Shown: positions 34,348-44,680, numbered from the stretch's first letter. The stretch is 64,000 nt of DNA from Gammaproteobacteria bacterium (GCA_947455595.1 CANGOP010000013.1:1-64000), one strand, 5' to 3'. Notes: generated by a model not told the origin, from the letters alone. Numbers and translations are program-made.

Positions 34348-36417
34348 CTAGTGCTGTGCGCCGGCGAGGGGGCGCCCGGTAGCCGTCGCACGAATGGTGA
34401 GTTCGGCAACATAATCACCGCCGGCTCCCATATTCGCGCGTCGTTCGTTTCGCTCAACCCGAACAGCCGGCTCAGCAGCGCCTGCTCGGATCGCGGCGGC
34501 TAATGCGAGCGCTGTCGCAACGCGTTCCGCGTGGGTGATCGCCTCATCTAGATCACCGTAGTCACAGGGCTTAGCTGGGTCATGCACCCGATAGAGCTTG
34601 AAGGTTGGCTGATTCACAACGATGTCGACGGTTTCAGAGACAACGCCGGCCACCGCACCGACAGCATTACAAACACCAGCATGCTCCGGCACGTGGAGTT
34701 CGCACCCGAGCCGATTGGCGACATCTGGGTAGTAGGCCGCAACAGGCGCACCGATAGCAATCAACGGAATGGATAGCCCAATTTCGGCGGTTACCAGCGA
34801 CGAAAAGGCGCGACCTGCTAATGTGTCTTCAATCAATTGATCGCCCAAGACACCCCATCGACCGCTCTTGGGCTCGATGCCGGGGTCATGGGCGAGCGCT
34901 GTCCCCAATACGATTCGACCCGACTCGCGTACGATGTGCTCGTGAGTTCTCCGAGCGATGTCTTCTGGAGTTGGCGTCTTATCCAACGCCCGACCATTGC
35001 GCTCGGCAATCGCTAGGATTTTGGCGGCCAATTCGGCGGCTTCGCGTGACCAGCTGATCTGGTTGCCGAGCACATGCATGGCGTCACTCGGCGTGAAGCC
35101 CGCGATGGTCGCGACGCGCGCATCGGCAAGGCGTCGTAGAGCGGCGAGCCCTGTTTGGTTGCTACAAAACGACGAGACGCGTCGCGGTTCGTCTGATAAC
35201 CCGTCCCAGGCGCGTCGCTCGAGAGCATCGGCATGTGCAGGCAGACTGCTGCCCGGATTGCGATGGGCGTACAGCGTCGGGAATTCAGGTAGACGGTCCT
35301 GAACACTCAAGGTTCTGAGGTCTTGCAGAACCGACGGGAATTGAGTGGCCAATAGACTGAGAGAGGTGACTTTTCTTGGCCCTACTCGCAGTTTGAGATC
35401 CCGGTCGAAGTCCACTTCGCTATCACCGCCGAGGCCCATCGTTCTGACGTCGACGGCTTCAACCATCGTGCGCCAGCCGCCGATCAAAGCGCCATCTGCA
35501 TTCACGCGTGGACGACCGTTGTCCACGATCGCGACGTCGGTCGTCGTGCCGCCCATGTCGGAGACGGCAAAATTCTTAAGGCCCGTCAGGAACCCGGCGC
35601 CGACCACACTCGCAGCCGGTCCCGACAAGACAGTTTCGACCGGGTACTCCAATGCGATGTCGGCACGCATGAGGGAACCGTCACCTTTCACGATCATCAG
35701 AGGCGCATCAATGCGCTCTTCCGACAATACCTTGGTCAGTGCGTTGATCAACTGGCGAATTTGTGGCGTCAATCGCGCATTGAGGGCTGCTGTAAGAGCG
35801 CGACGTGGCGCGTCTAAGCGTGAACTCAGTTCGTGTGCGCAGGTTACCGATTTGCCGGTGACGTCGCGAATGAGCTCTTTGAGGCGTAATTCATGGGCCG
35901 GGTTGCGCACAGAGAATCGAGCTGACACTGCGAATGCATCGACCCGGTCCATACATTCGCGCACAGCGCTGATCACGCCAGCCTCGTCGAGTGACTGAAA
36001 TACTTCACCGGTGGCGTCATGGCCGCCTGCGACTCGCACGATTGTTCCCATGCCGTCGTTGACGAGGCCGGAGCGCTGGACCATCGCGTCATCAAAGCCA
36101 ACCAACACCGAACAGACCGGACTAAACCGGTTCTCAACAACTGAGTTCGTGGCCAAAGTGGTCGACACCGACACTAAGCTCACAGCCTCACGCGTACCTT
36201 CAGTGGGCATCTTGGCCAACACCGCGCGAATAGCACCCGCGATACCCACGGAAAGGTCCCAGTGTGTGGTCAACGATTTGGCGGTCGCAACGACCCGTCG
36301 GTCACCGTCGAGAATCGCGGCGTCGGTGAAAGTGCCGCCCGTGTCGAAGCCCAACCAGTATTGTGGGCGGGAGGTGGCTGATAGCGAAATGGCGTCTGGC
36401 TGCAGCATGATAAACAT
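34348..36417 (-). CDS. Hydantoinase/oxoprolinase family protein (A subunit type)
   Basis: ATP-dependent hydrolase or carboxylase subunit of about 689 aa. The ribonuclease-H/actin-like nucleotide motifs WLGFDTGGTFTDAAILD (N-terminal domain) and AVSDMGGTTTDVAIVDNG (Hydantoinase_A domain) are clear. The family includes hydantoinase HyuA, 5-oxoprolinase and the acetone carboxylase beta subunit. No B subunit gene (HyuB/AcxB type) lies nearby, which is unusual. The start is uncertain: 36417, 36408 or a GTG at 36444; none has a convincing ribosome site. Probably part of the leftward catabolic unit. Confidence 0.85.
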   Translation of the reverse strand: MFIMLQPDAISLSATSRPQYWLGFDTGGTFTDAAILDGDRRVVATAKSLTTHWDLSVGIAGAIRAVLAKMPTEGTREAVSLVSVSTTLATNSVVENRFSPVCSVLVGFDDAMVQRSGLVNDGMGTIVRVAGGHDATGEVFQSLDEAGVISAVRECMDRVDAFAVSARFSVRNPAHELRLKELIRDVTGKSVTCAHELSSRLDAPRRALTAALNARLTPQIRQLINALTKVLSEERIDAPLMIVKGDGSLMRADIALEYPVETVLSGPAASVVGAGFLTGLKNFAVSDMGGTTTDVAIVDNGRPRVNADGALIGGWRTMVEAVDVRTMGLGGDSEVDFDRDLKLRVGPRKVTSLSLLATQFPSVLQDLRTLSVQDRLPEFPTLYAHRNPGSSLPAHADALERRAWDGLSDEPRRVSSFCSNQTGLAALRRLADARVATIAGFTPSDAMHVLGNQISWSREAAELAAKILAIAERNGRALDKTPTPEDIARRTHEHIVRESGRIVLGTALAHDPGIEPKSGRWGVLGDQLIEDTLAGRAFSSLVTAEIGLSIPLIAIGAPVAAYYPDVANRLGCELHVPEHAGVCNAVGAVAGVVSETVDIVVNQPTFKLYRVHDPAKPCDYGDLDEAITHAERVATALALAAAIRAGAAEPAVRVERNERRANMGAGGDYVAELTIRATATGRPLAGAQH

Positions 36418-36467
36418 CAAGGAGAGGGGCGGCGAATCTACCACACGGGTAGGAGGGTTCGGCGCTG

Positions 36468-37652
36468 TCAGATCCTGGACAGCGCTTGATCGAGATCGGC
36501 GATGAGATCAGCCACGTCTTCAATACCCGCCGAGTAGCGGATGAGTGTCTCGGGGATGCCGGCTCTTGCACGCTCTGCGGGCGTGAGCTCGACGTGGCTT
36601 GTCACTTTTGGTGGCCCGGCGGTGGTTGCCACCCCGCCTAGATGAGCGGCGCGCTGCGCGAGTCTCAGTCCGTCCAGTACAGTTGAAAGCGCAGCATCTC
36701 CGCCGCTCGGTACAAAAGACAGCACGCCGCCGAAACCTGACATCTGTCGTTGCGCGATCTCGTGACCCGGGTGGGAGGGAAGGCCCGGGTAGAGGACTTG
36801 GTCAACCTTTGGATGACCCGCAAGATGCTCGGCGATGGACTGAGCATTGCTGTTGTGGCGAGCCATTCGCAACCCAAGTGTTTTCATGCCACGCAACACC
36901 GCGTACGCGCCCTCGGGGCTCAATGTTGCGCCCGCAATTTCCCGAAAGTGGTGCACTTTCTTGATCAGGTCCGCACGGCCGGACAAGAGCCCTGCGAGTA
37001 CGTCGGAATGGCCAGACAAAAATTTGGTCGCGCTATGCACTACTAGATCGCTGCCTAAACGGGCAGGTTGCTGATTGACCGGCGTGGCAAATGTGTTGTC
37101 GGTGATCGTTACCGCACCCACTGCGTGTGCGGCATCGCAGAGTCGTTTGATGTCGACGACTTTGAGTGTCGGATTGGTGGGTGTTTCGAGGTACACCACC
37201 TGACAGCCTTTGGCGATTTCAGCCTCGGCTTGTTCAAAGTGCGTTGTATCGCACAGCGTGACTTGAATGCCGTAACGCGGCAGAAACTCCTCGAACAGTA
37301 CGTTAGTGCCGCCGTAGGAGTCACGGATACTGACGACGCGATCGCCGTGTCCGAGCAGTGCCATTAAGGCGGAGCTGATGGCGGCCATGCCCGTTGAGAA
37401 CGCTGCCGCATCCGCGGTGCCGTCTAGCAGCGCCATCTTGCGCTCGAGCACAGCAAGGGTTGGGTTGGAGTTACGCGAGTAGATGTGGCCGACGGCCTGA
37501 CCTATGGCAATCGCATGCCACTCGTCGAGCGTGTCGTGCGCGAAGGTGGATGCTCCGTACACTGGAGTGACGGCGGCTCCATGCGGAAAAGGACCCTCTT
37601 CGGCGGCCCATACGGCCAGTGTGTCGAACTTTCGATCCGTATCATGGCTCAT
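36468..37652 (-). CDS. Cys/Met-metabolism PLP-dependent enzyme
   Basis: PLP enzyme of 394 aa of the cystathionine gamma-synthase / methionine gamma-lyase family. Motifs: YSRNSNPTLAVLERKMA, the Asp in TITDNTFATPVNQQP and the Schiff-base Lys in VVHSATKFLSGHSD. The ATG at 37652 is used; upstream frame overlaps the DMT gene. Family members catalyse transsulfuration or gamma-elimination; which applies is not decidable from reading. Its place between a DMT transporter (7 bases) and a hydantoinase-like gene (50 bases) suggests degradation of a sulfur amino-acid derivative, or simply a linked role. Confidence 0.9.
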   Translation of the reverse strand: MSHDTDRKFDTLAVWAAEEGPFPHGAAVTPVYGASTFAHDTLDEWHAIAIGQAVGHIYSRNSNPTLAVLERKMALLDGTADAAAFSTGMAAISSALMALLGHGDRVVSIRDSYGGTNVLFEEFLPRYGIQVTLCDTTHFEQAEAEIAKGCQVVYLETPTNPTLKVVDIKRLCDAAHAVGAVTITDNTFATPVNQQPARLGSDLVVHSATKFLSGHSDVLAGLLSGRADLIKKVHHFREIAGATLSPEGAYAVLRGMKTLGLRMARHNSNAQSIAEHLAGHPKVDQVLYPGLPSHPGHEIAQRQMSGFGGVLSFVPSGGDAALSTVLDGLRLAQRAAHLGGVATTAGPPKVTSHVELTPAERARAGIPETLIRYSAGIEDVADLIADLDQALSRI

Positions 37653-37659
37653 GGGTTGC

Positions 37660-38574
37660 TCATCCGTTGCGTTGAAATATTTGTCGCGCGTTGACGGCAA
37701 GAATGCCGCCAAGCACCAGCGCTGTGCCAAGCGCGAAGCGAGGATCAATCACCTCGCCTAACCACGCCCAACCCGACAGCACAGCGAACAGGGGTGTCAT
37801 CAGCGAGAACAGCATCAAACGCGAGGTCAGATAGTGTCGCAAAAGCCAAAACCACGCGAGGTAAGACAGGATCGCGATGCCGATCGTCTGATAGGCCATC
37901 GCGACGATTGTCATTGGCGTCCAGCGGATGGTGGTCTGATCCGTCAACCAGGCGTATCCGAAGACGAGAAGGGCGCCAACGAAGACCTGATAAAAAATAG
38001 TCTTGTAAGTGGCTGCGGTACCTACTCGAGTGCGGCGCAACCAGACGTTGCTGCTACCCCACAATGCGCCGGCTAAGACTGCAATGAGATCGCCCTGAAG
38101 CATTTCAAGGACGGGTTTCGTTGTGTAGCCCAGAAAAGCAACGACGATGCCAATAAAAGCCACCGCAACGCCCAACCATTGCCCGGGCGTTAGTCGCTCT
38201 TCGGGAAATATCTGCACGCCTAGCGCTGTAAAGATGGGGGCGGAATAGAGAAATACCGTGGTGTGGGATGCGCTCGTGTGCATGACGGCAAGGCCGATGG
38301 CGATGAATTCGCCGGAAAAGAGCACACCAAGCCCCAGTCCACTCGGTAGAGTCCCGTCGATGAATCCGCGCCATCCTTCGCGTGAGAGCACGAGCGCCCC
38401 GAAGACTACAGCAGCACCTGCAAAGCGAACCGCCAGTTGCATCAGCGGTGGGATTTCCACTGCGATGCTTTTCATGACGACCTGCTGCACGCCCCAAATG
38501 ACGCAGAGCGCCAGCATGAGACTGGTGGCCCTCAGATCGAGAGGTTGACGGATTGGTGGCTTCATCATCCGCAC
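37660..38574 (-). CDS. EamA-family (DMT) transporter
   Basis: Inner-membrane permease of 304 aa with about ten hydrophobic helices in two EamA repeats (for example SLMLALCVIWGVQQVVMKS and DLIAVLAGALWGSSNVWLR). It heads the leftward five-gene unit and would import the substrate or export a product. Start at 38574 or the Met two codons later; no strong ribosome site is visible. Confidence 0.86.
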   Translation of the reverse strand: MRMMKPPIRQPLDLRATSLMLALCVIWGVQQVVMKSIAVEIPPLMQLAVRFAGAAVVFGALVLSREGWRGFIDGTLPSGLGLGVLFSGEFIAIGLAVMHTSASHTTVFLYSAPIFTALGVQIFPEERLTPGQWLGVAVAFIGIVVAFLGYTTKPVLEMLQGDLIAVLAGALWGSSNVWLRRTRVGTAATYKTIFYQVFVGALLVFGYAWLTDQTTIRWTPMTIVAMAYQTIGIAILSYLAWFWLLRHYLTSRLMLFSLMTPLFAVLSGWAWLGEVIDPRFALGTALVLGGILAVNARQIFQRNG

Positions 38575-38679
38575 GGCGTGGCGAAAGACGCGATTGTACC
38601 GAGCGCACGTTCTTTAGGCTTCATTGCCGAGCGATGAGCAGACACCGAGCGGCGTTGACTGTCACAGTGCAATGGATGA

Positions 38680-38756
38680 TGGTCGGGGTGACAGGATTCG
38701 AACCTGCGACCTATACGTCCCGAACGTAGCGCTCTACCAGGCTGAGCTACACCCCG
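38680..38756 (-). tRNA. tRNA-Pro (anticodon CGG)
   Basis: Complete cloverleaf on the minus strand: acceptor CGGGGTG pairs with CACCCCG, D-arm GCTC-AGCCTGGT-AGAGC, anticodon arm with loop TTCGGGA giving anticodon CGG, T-arm with GGTTCGAATCC, discriminator A and an encoded CCA. It decodes CCG proline codons. It begins 17 bases after the ispB stop, with no promoter-like hexamers in that gap, so it is probably cut from the ispB transcript. Confidence 0.96.
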
Positions 38757-38773
38757 ATTCCGCGGCAAGTGGG

Positions 38774-39760
38774 TCAGAAAGACCGCTTCACCGCGAACGC
38801 CGCCAGCTTCTTGAGTGCCTCTTTGTGAACCGACTCGGGCAGTGGTTCGAGAGCAGCAAGGGCCTGATCAGCCTCGCCTTGAGCGAGTCGCGCAGTGTAC
38901 TCAAGGCCACCGGCCGTTTCAATCGCCGAGATCACAGCGCCCAGGTCGTCAAGGCCACCTTCATTGATTGCCCGCTGCAGAAGCGCGCGTTGCGCCTCGG
39001 TGCCGTGTTGGATTGCATAGATGACCGGCAGTGTGGGCTTGCCCTCTGCGAGGTCGTCGCCCACGTTTTTACCGCGCTTGGCAGGATCCCCTAGATAGTC
39101 GAGCGAGTCGTCGACGAGCTGAAAAGCGTTGCCCAGATGCTTGCCGTAAGCGGCCAGCGCACTTTCGATGATGGGCTCGGCACCCGAGATTACCGCCGCG
39201 ATTTGTGCGCCCGCTTCGAAAAGGCGCGCGGTCTTGCGATAAATGACATCCAGATAGCGACTTTCCGTGGTGCCGGCATCACCGGCATTCATCAACTGCA
39301 GCACTTCGCCTTCTGCGATCACGTTGGTGGCATCCGCCATGATCGCCATGATCCGCGGCTGACCAAGCCGAACCATCATCTGGAAGGCGCGTGAATACAA
39401 GAAATCGCCGACGAGAACGCTGGCTGAATTGCCGAAGACTGCATTAGCCGTGGAGCGCCCGCGCCGCTGTCCAGACCCGTCAACAACGTCATCGTGGAGC
39501 AGGGTGGCGGTGTGGATGAATTCAATGATGATAGAGCCGAGGACATGATCCCCGCCGGCGGGTGCCCCGGCTGCCCGGGCGCACAGTAGGGCCATCAGAG
39601 GGCGCAGTCGCTTGCCGCCGGCACCAACGATGTACTCTGAAATCTGGTTCACCAGGACGACGTCACTGGCGAGTTCTTGGCGTACGACAGCGTCTGCGGC
39701 GATCAAGTCATCGCTCACAGGTGCCCGTATTTCAACAAGTTCTTGTGTTTGTCCGCTCAT
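38774..39760 (-). CDS. ispB: Octaprenyl diphosphate synthase
   Basis: Long-chain trans-prenyl transferase, 328 aa, making the polyprenyl side chain of ubiquinone. The two Asp-rich motifs are LLHDDVVDGSGQRRGR and LVDDSLDYLGDPAKRGKN, with GGKRLRP near residue 50. Location divergent from rplU-rpmA is the conserved gammaproteobacterial arrangement and supports IspB over FPP synthase. The chain length (C40 or C45) cannot be read directly. Confidence 0.94.
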   Translation of the reverse strand: MSGQTQELVEIRAPVSDDLIAADAVVRQELASDVVLVNQISEYIVGAGGKRLRPLMALLCARAAGAPAGGDHVLGSIIIEFIHTATLLHDDVVDGSGQRRGRSTANAVFGNSASVLVGDFLYSRAFQMMVRLGQPRIMAIMADATNVIAEGEVLQLMNAGDAGTTESRYLDVIYRKTARLFEAGAQIAAVISGAEPIIESALAAYGKHLGNAFQLVDDSLDYLGDPAKRGKNVGDDLAEGKPTLPVIYAIQHGTEAQRALLQRAINEGGLDDLGAVISAIETAGGLEYTARLAQGEADQALAALEPLPESVHKEALKKLAAFAVKRSF

Positions 39761-39829
39761 CCGGGCCGGGATGGTACCTGATTCTGCGCCGGCCTTGAGA
39801 GGCTATTAACCTGAATGTCTGAATGGGGT

Positions 39830-39858
39830 TTGACGCAACCCTCGGCAATCATTAGAAT
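39830..39858 (+). promoter_or_regulatory. rplU-rpmA promoter
   Basis: TTGACG (39830-39835), exactly 17 bases, TAGAAT (39853-39858): 5 of 6 matches in each box to the sigma-70 consensus. The transcript would carry a leader of about 67 bases before the rplU ATG at 39933. Confidence 0.8.
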
Positions 39859-39932
39859 TCGCGATTCCCAAGACCGGCCGTGGGGCTAGGTCGCATGGGG
39901 TCGCAAGGCCCCCTTTTGAGGTGTAACGGAAC

Positions 39933-40244
39933 ATGTTCGCGGTCATCCAAACCGGCGGTAAGCAGTACCGCGTGAACGAAGGCTCGGTCCTTCGCATTGA
40001 GAAGCTCCCGGCCGACGCCGGTGCCACGGTCGAATTCGGCGACGTTTTGGTCGTGGGCGAAGGCGCCGACGTCAAGATCGGTAAGCCGACGGTCTCGGGC
40101 GCCAAGGTCACCGCCACGGTTCAGTCGCACGGTAAGGCCGATAAGGTCCGCATCGTGAAGTTTCGCCGCCGCAAGCATTACTTGCGTCAGGGCACCCACC
40201 GTCAGCCGTACACCGAAATCAAGGTGACGGCGATCAGCGGCTGA
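39933..40244 (+). CDS. rplU: 50S ribosomal protein L21
   Basis: Ribosomal large-subunit protein, 103 aa, normal length. Starts [14 protein letters not shown], which is near-invariant in L21, and ends with [20 protein letters not shown], the usual basic C-terminus contacting 23S rRNA. Followed by rpmA after 28 bases; a sigma-70 promoter lies 75 bases upstream. Confidence 0.98.
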   Translation: MFAVIQTGGKQYRVNEGSVLRIEKLPADAGATVEFGDVLVVGEGADVKIGKPTVSGAKVTATVQSHGKADKVRIVKFRRRKHYLRQGTHRQPYTEIKVTAISG

Positions 40245-40272
40245 TTTGCATTCGGTTTAGGAGTCATTCGAA

Positions 40273-40530
40273 ATGGCACATAAAAAAGCTGGCGGCTCTA
40301 CTAAGAACGGCCGCGATTCGCAGTCGAAGCGTCTTGGCGTGAAGAAGTTTGGCGGTGAGCAAGTGCTCGCCGGCAACATCCTCGTTCGGCAGCGCGGAAC
40401 GCTCTTCAAGGCTGGCGACAACGTCGGCATCGGCACGGACCACACCCTGTTCGCGCTGGTCGCGGGCAAGGTGGCGTTTGCCAAGAAGGGCGCTGAGCGC
40501 CGGACTTTCGTCAGCATTGTTTCGGAATAA
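40273..40530 (+). CDS. rpmA: 50S ribosomal protein L27
   Basis: Ribosomal large-subunit protein, 85 aa, near the peptidyl-transferase centre. The N-terminus [20 protein letters not shown] is the standard short type without a cleavable extension. [17 protein letters not shown] is conserved. Downstream an intrinsic terminator ends rplU-rpmA before obgE. Confidence 0.98.
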   Translation: MAHKKAGGSTKNGRDSQSKRLGVKKFGGEQVLAGNILVRQRGTLFKAGDNVGIGTDHTLFALVAGKVAFAKKGAERRTFVSIVSE

Positions 40531-40554
40531 CGAGACATTCTGGTGATGGTCTGG

Positions 40555-40579
40555 AAACCCCGGCTCTGGCCGGGGTTTT
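40555..40579 (+). terminator. Terminator after rpmA
   Basis: CCCCGG / CCGGGG stem with a six-base loop (CTCTGG), flanked by AAA and followed by TTTTCGTTT. Classic intrinsic terminator. obgE starts 53 bases later, so some read-through or a separate obgE promoter is implied. Confidence 0.8.
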
Positions 40580-40623
40580 CGTTTCTGGGTCCCGCCGGCG
40601 CAGCCGGTTTCAGGAAGGCGTAG

Positions 40624-41679
<1,056 letters not shown>

Positions 41680-41685
41680 ACGAAA

Positions 41686-41708
41686 ACGGGCCGGTTAAAC
41701 CGGCCCGT
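41686..41708. terminator. Terminator between obgE and rpsT
   Basis: Perfect nine-base stem ACGGGCCGG / CCGGCCCGT around TTAAA, between convergent genes. AAAA on its left gives a T-run on the minus strand, so it ends rpsT efficiently and may also stop obgE transcripts. Confidence 0.75.
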
Positions 41709-41736
41709 CTCTGACTCTGCGTTGGTCGTCGAGCGC

Positions 41737-42003
41737 TTAGGCGCCGAGTCCCTTCACGAGCGCCGTCAGGCGACTCTTGTGACGAGCAGCCGTGTTGCGA
41801 TGCACGATGCCCTTGTTGACCATCGAGTCGATGACCGGCGTGGCAGCCTTGAGGGCAGCCTCAGCCGTGTCCTTCTGACCGGTGGCGATGGCGGCGCGCG
41901 CCTTCTTGATGGCGGTGCGCATCTTCGAACGCAGGGTGTTGTTGTGCGCGCGACGAGCGACGTCTTGGGCGGCGCGCTTTTCTGCGGACTTGATGTTGGC
42001 CAA
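41737..42003 (-). CDS. rpsT: 30S ribosomal protein S20
   Basis: Ribosomal small-subunit protein of 88 aa. The family start ANIKSAEKRAAQ is preceded by a TTG at 42003 with GGAG about 11 bases upstream, and no in-frame ATG is near; TTG is therefore the start. Escherichia coli rpsT also starts with UUG, where the weak start takes part in autoregulation. The protein ends KGLGA. Downstream is a bidirectional terminator shared with obgE. Confidence 0.96.
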   Translation of the reverse strand: MANIKSAEKRAAQDVARRAHNNTLRSKMRTAIKKARAAIATGQKDTAEAALKAATPVIDSMVNKGIVHRNTAARHKSRLTALVKGLGA

Positions 42004-42046
42004 GGGACGAGCTCCGAAATAAAGTAGTTTGGTAACTGAGCCCGCT

Positions 42047-42075
42047 ATTTTGCTGAACCTTTGTTTTTGTGTCAA
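42047..42075 (-). promoter_or_regulatory. rpsT promoter
   Basis: On the minus strand TTGACA (42075-42070), 17 bases, CAAAAT (42052-42047; 4 of 6 matches). This puts transcription about 35 bases before the TTG start codon. Confidence 0.65.
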
Positions 42076-42150
42076 TTTTTCCTGCGCATTAGTCGGCGCG
42101 CGGGGCCTCTGGCCGGTATAGTTCGGCTTTCGACCCCCGGAAAACGGCCG

Positions 42151-43707
42151 ATGAAGGGCAATTTCCTTCGAAATACGTCAATTGTGGGCGCGATGACCCT
42201 CCTGTCGAGGATCACGGGCCTGCTCCGTGACATGGTTTATTCGCGCATGTTTGGCGCGAGTCCGCTCATGGACGCCTTTATTGTCGCCTTCAAAATCCCT
42301 AATTTCCTTCGCCGGATCACCGGGGAAGGCGCGTTTTCACAGGCCTTCGTGCCGGTGGTGAACGAATATCGGGTCAAGCGTAGCCACGACGAAGTCGACC
42401 AGCTGGTCGCGGGCGTCATGGGTACCCTCGGATGGTTTTTGTTTGTGGTGACGGCGGTCGGGGTCGTGGCGGCCCCTGTTCTGGTGATGCTGTTTGCACC
42501 GGGTTTTGAAGGGGCCGGCGGCCGTTCGGACCTGGCCGCGCAGATGCTCCGATGGACCTTCCCGTACATCTTTTTTATCTCGCTGACGGCGCTTGGTTCC
42601 GGCGTATTGAACAGTTACGGGCGATTCGGGACGGCAGCGTTCAACCCTGTGATTTTAAACGTTGTAATGATTTTCTTTGCGGCTTGGCTTGCGCCGCATT
42701 CGTCCAATCCCGGCGTCGTCTTGGCGATTGGCGTTTTCGTCGCTGGGGTCATGCAGTTGGTGGCTCAGTTCCGGGGTCTCAGTCGACTGGGTTTGCTCAG
42801 CTGGCCGCGCTGGCGCTATGGCGAAGAGGGTCCCCGGCGAATCGCGCGCCTGATGCTGCCGGGTATCTTCGGGTCATCCGTAGCGCAAATTGCGCAGCTG
42901 TTAGATACGTGGATTGCGTCATTCTTTGTGACGGGCAGTCTGACTTGGATGTACTACGCCGTTCGGTTGGCCGAATTCCCGATGGGAGTCTTCTCTATCG
43001 CGCTGGCGACCGTGATTTTGCCCGGTTTGTCCGTTCATCATTCGGAGGCCTCCCCTGAGCGCTTCAATGGAACGTTGGATTGGGCATTGCGCCTCACGTC
43101 GGTGATTTCCCTTCCGGCATCCGTCGCCCTGTTTGTGCTGGCAGGGCCATTGATTGCGACGATCAACGGCTATGGTCGTTTCGGTGGGCACGACGTTCTC
43201 ATGAGCGCCTATGCCCTGATGGCTAATGCGGCCGGCTTGATGGGGCTGAGTCTTGTGAAGGTGCTGCTGCCCGGCTATACAGCGCGCCAGGACACGCGCA
43301 CGCCCGTCCGGATGGGGATGATTGCGCTGTCGGTGGCGATCGGTTTTGACGTGTTGGTGGTGATTCCGGCAGCCTACGCTGGAGCCCCGGTTCCGCATGC
43401 GATTTTGGCGCTGTCGTCTGGCGTCGGTGCTTACGTGAATTGTTGGCTGTTGTACCGGGGCCTGCGTCGCAGCGGCGTCTACACGCCGACCGCCGCCTGG
43501 AAAAAGCTGGGCTGGCAGTTGTTGGTCGCAAACCTCGTGATGGGTGCCTTTCTGTGGTGGGCGGCGGGGGCGTGGGATCTCTGGACCCACTGGTCGGCTT
43601 GGATGCGGATTGCCCGCCTGTCTGCTTGTGTTGCGGGCGGGGCCGGCGTGTATGGCGCGGTGCTGTGGTTAACGGGGCTCAGGCCTTCTGACCTTCGGCC
43701 CGTATAA
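42151..43707 (+). CDS. murJ: Lipid II flippase MurJ
   Basis: Polytopic inner-membrane protein of 518 aa with about 14 helices (MOP superfamily) that flips lipid II for peptidoglycan synthesis. The ATG at 42151 gives MKGNFLRNTSIVGAMTLLSR, matching the family start. RITGLLRDMVYSRMFGASP and the central FPMGVFSIALATVILPGLS are conserved. Followed by ribF after 34 bases, in the usual murJ-ribF-ileS order. Confidence 0.96.
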   Translation: MKGNFLRNTSIVGAMTLLSRITGLLRDMVYSRMFGASPLMDAFIVAFKIPNFLRRITGEGAFSQAFVPVVNEYRVKRSHDEVDQLVAGVMGTLGWFLFVVTAVGVVAAPVLVMLFAPGFEGAGGRSDLAAQMLRWTFPYIFFISLTALGSGVLNSYGRFGTAAFNPVILNVVMIFFAAWLAPHSSNPGVVLAIGVFVAGVMQLVAQFRGLSRLGLLSWPRWRYGEEGPRRIARLMLPGIFGSSVAQIAQLLDTWIASFFVTGSLTWMYYAVRLAEFPMGVFSIALATVILPGLSVHHSEASPERFNGTLDWALRLTSVISLPASVALFVLAGPLIATINGYGRFGGHDVLMSAYALMANAAGLMGLSLVKVLLPGYTARQDTRTPVRMGMIALSVAIGFDVLVVIPAAYAGAPVPHAILALSSGVGAYVNCWLLYRGLRRSGVYTPTAAWKKLGWQLLVANLVMGAFLWWAAGAWDLWTHWSAWMRIARLSACVAGGAGVYGAVLWLTGLRPSDLRPV

Positions 43708-43741
43708 TCTGATGATTCATCGAAACGGAATGTCGCCCCGA

Positions 43742-44680
43742 ATGCGGATACTGCGTGGACACAACGCCGGTCGTCTCGAGCCGCGAGAGAGAGTGGCCGC
43801 GATTGGCAATTTCGATGGCGTGCACCGTGGTCATCAGGCGCTTGTAGCGACCGCCCGTCAGGCTGCCCAGCCAGATCAAGCCGTCGCTGTGGTGACCTTT
43901 GAGCCACATCCGCGCGAGGTTTTCGAAGCGGCGGCTGCGCCGCGGCGTCTGATGCGCGTGACCGATAAGGCCACCGCGCTCGCGCGATTGGGGGTGGACG
44001 AGCTCGTCGTCCTGAATTTCAATCCGGCACTGCGTGGCATGAGCCCCCAGGCTTTCGCTACGGATGTCTTGGCCGGTGCGCTGGGTGTTCGCCACGTGGT
44101 GGTCGGCGAAGGTTTCCGCTACGGCGCGCGCCGTGCCGGTGATGTGGACTCGCTGCGGGCGAGTGGTGCGTCACTTGGGTTTGCCGTCACGGAAGTAGCT
44201 GCCGTGCAGTGCGGAGAGACTCGAATCTCCAGTACGCGCGTTCGTTCCGCAGTCACCGACGGCGACCTTGCGATGGCCGAGGAGCTGCTCGGTCGCGGAT
44301 TTTCTCTCTCGGGTCGCGTGGGCTACGGGCAGCAATTGGGTCGGCAATTGGGTTTTCCGACGGCCAATCTACGAATGCATCCCCGGGCTGTGAATTTGTC
44401 AGGCATCTATGCCGTTCGTGCTCGGGGAATCCCCGGTCTGGATGGATGGGCCGATGCCGTCGCGTCCCTAGGAACTCGGCCGACGGTGGGGGGCGTTGAA
44501 CCTTTGTTAGAGGTTCACGTGTTTGATTATGCGGGCAACCTGTATGGTCGCCGTCTCGAGGTGGAATTTGTTGCGCGATTGCGCGATGAGGAACGCTTCG
44601 ATTCGCTGCCAGCACTGGTGGCACAAATGGAGGCGGACGCATTGCGCGCACGCCAGATACTTGCGGCGCGTGCCGCGTGA
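43742..44680 (+). CDS. ribF: Bifunctional riboflavin kinase / FAD synthetase
   Basis: Makes FMN from riboflavin and FAD from FMN; 312 aa. N-terminal nucleotidyltransferase: [15 protein letters not shown] and the [10 protein letters not shown] motif; C-terminal kinase: [13 protein letters not shown]. The ATG at 43742 aligns with the family start (MRILRG); 43730 and 43712 are in frame but poorer. The stop overlaps the GTG of ileS (GTGA). Confidence 0.95.
   Translation: MRILRGHNAGRLEPRERVAAIGNFDGVHRGHQALVATARQAAQPDQAVAVVTFEPHPREVFEAAAAPRRLMRVTDKATALARLGVDELVVLNFNPALRGMSPQAFATDVLAGALGVRHVVVGEGFRYGARRAGDVDSLRASGASLGFAVTEVAAVQCGETRISSTRVRSAVTDGDLAMAEELLGRGFSLSGRVGYGQQLGRQLGFPTANLRMHPRAVNLSGIYAVRARGIPGLDGWADAVASLGTRPTVGGVEPLLEVHVFDYAGNLYGRRLEVEFVARLRDEERFDSLPALVAQMEADALRARQILAARAA

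Noticed and set aside
35345-35998. 217-aa open frame antisense to the hydantoinase-like gene
   Set aside because: Shadow frame, Ser/Arg/Pro-rich with no motif.
42919-43590. 223-aa open frame antisense to murJ
   Set aside because: His/Arg/Gln-rich low-quality translation within a confident gene.
43703-43708. TATAAT at the murJ stop as a ribF promoter
   Set aside because: Perfect -10 hexamer but no -35 at a proper distance, and it lies only about 35 bases before the ribF start in a compact operon.
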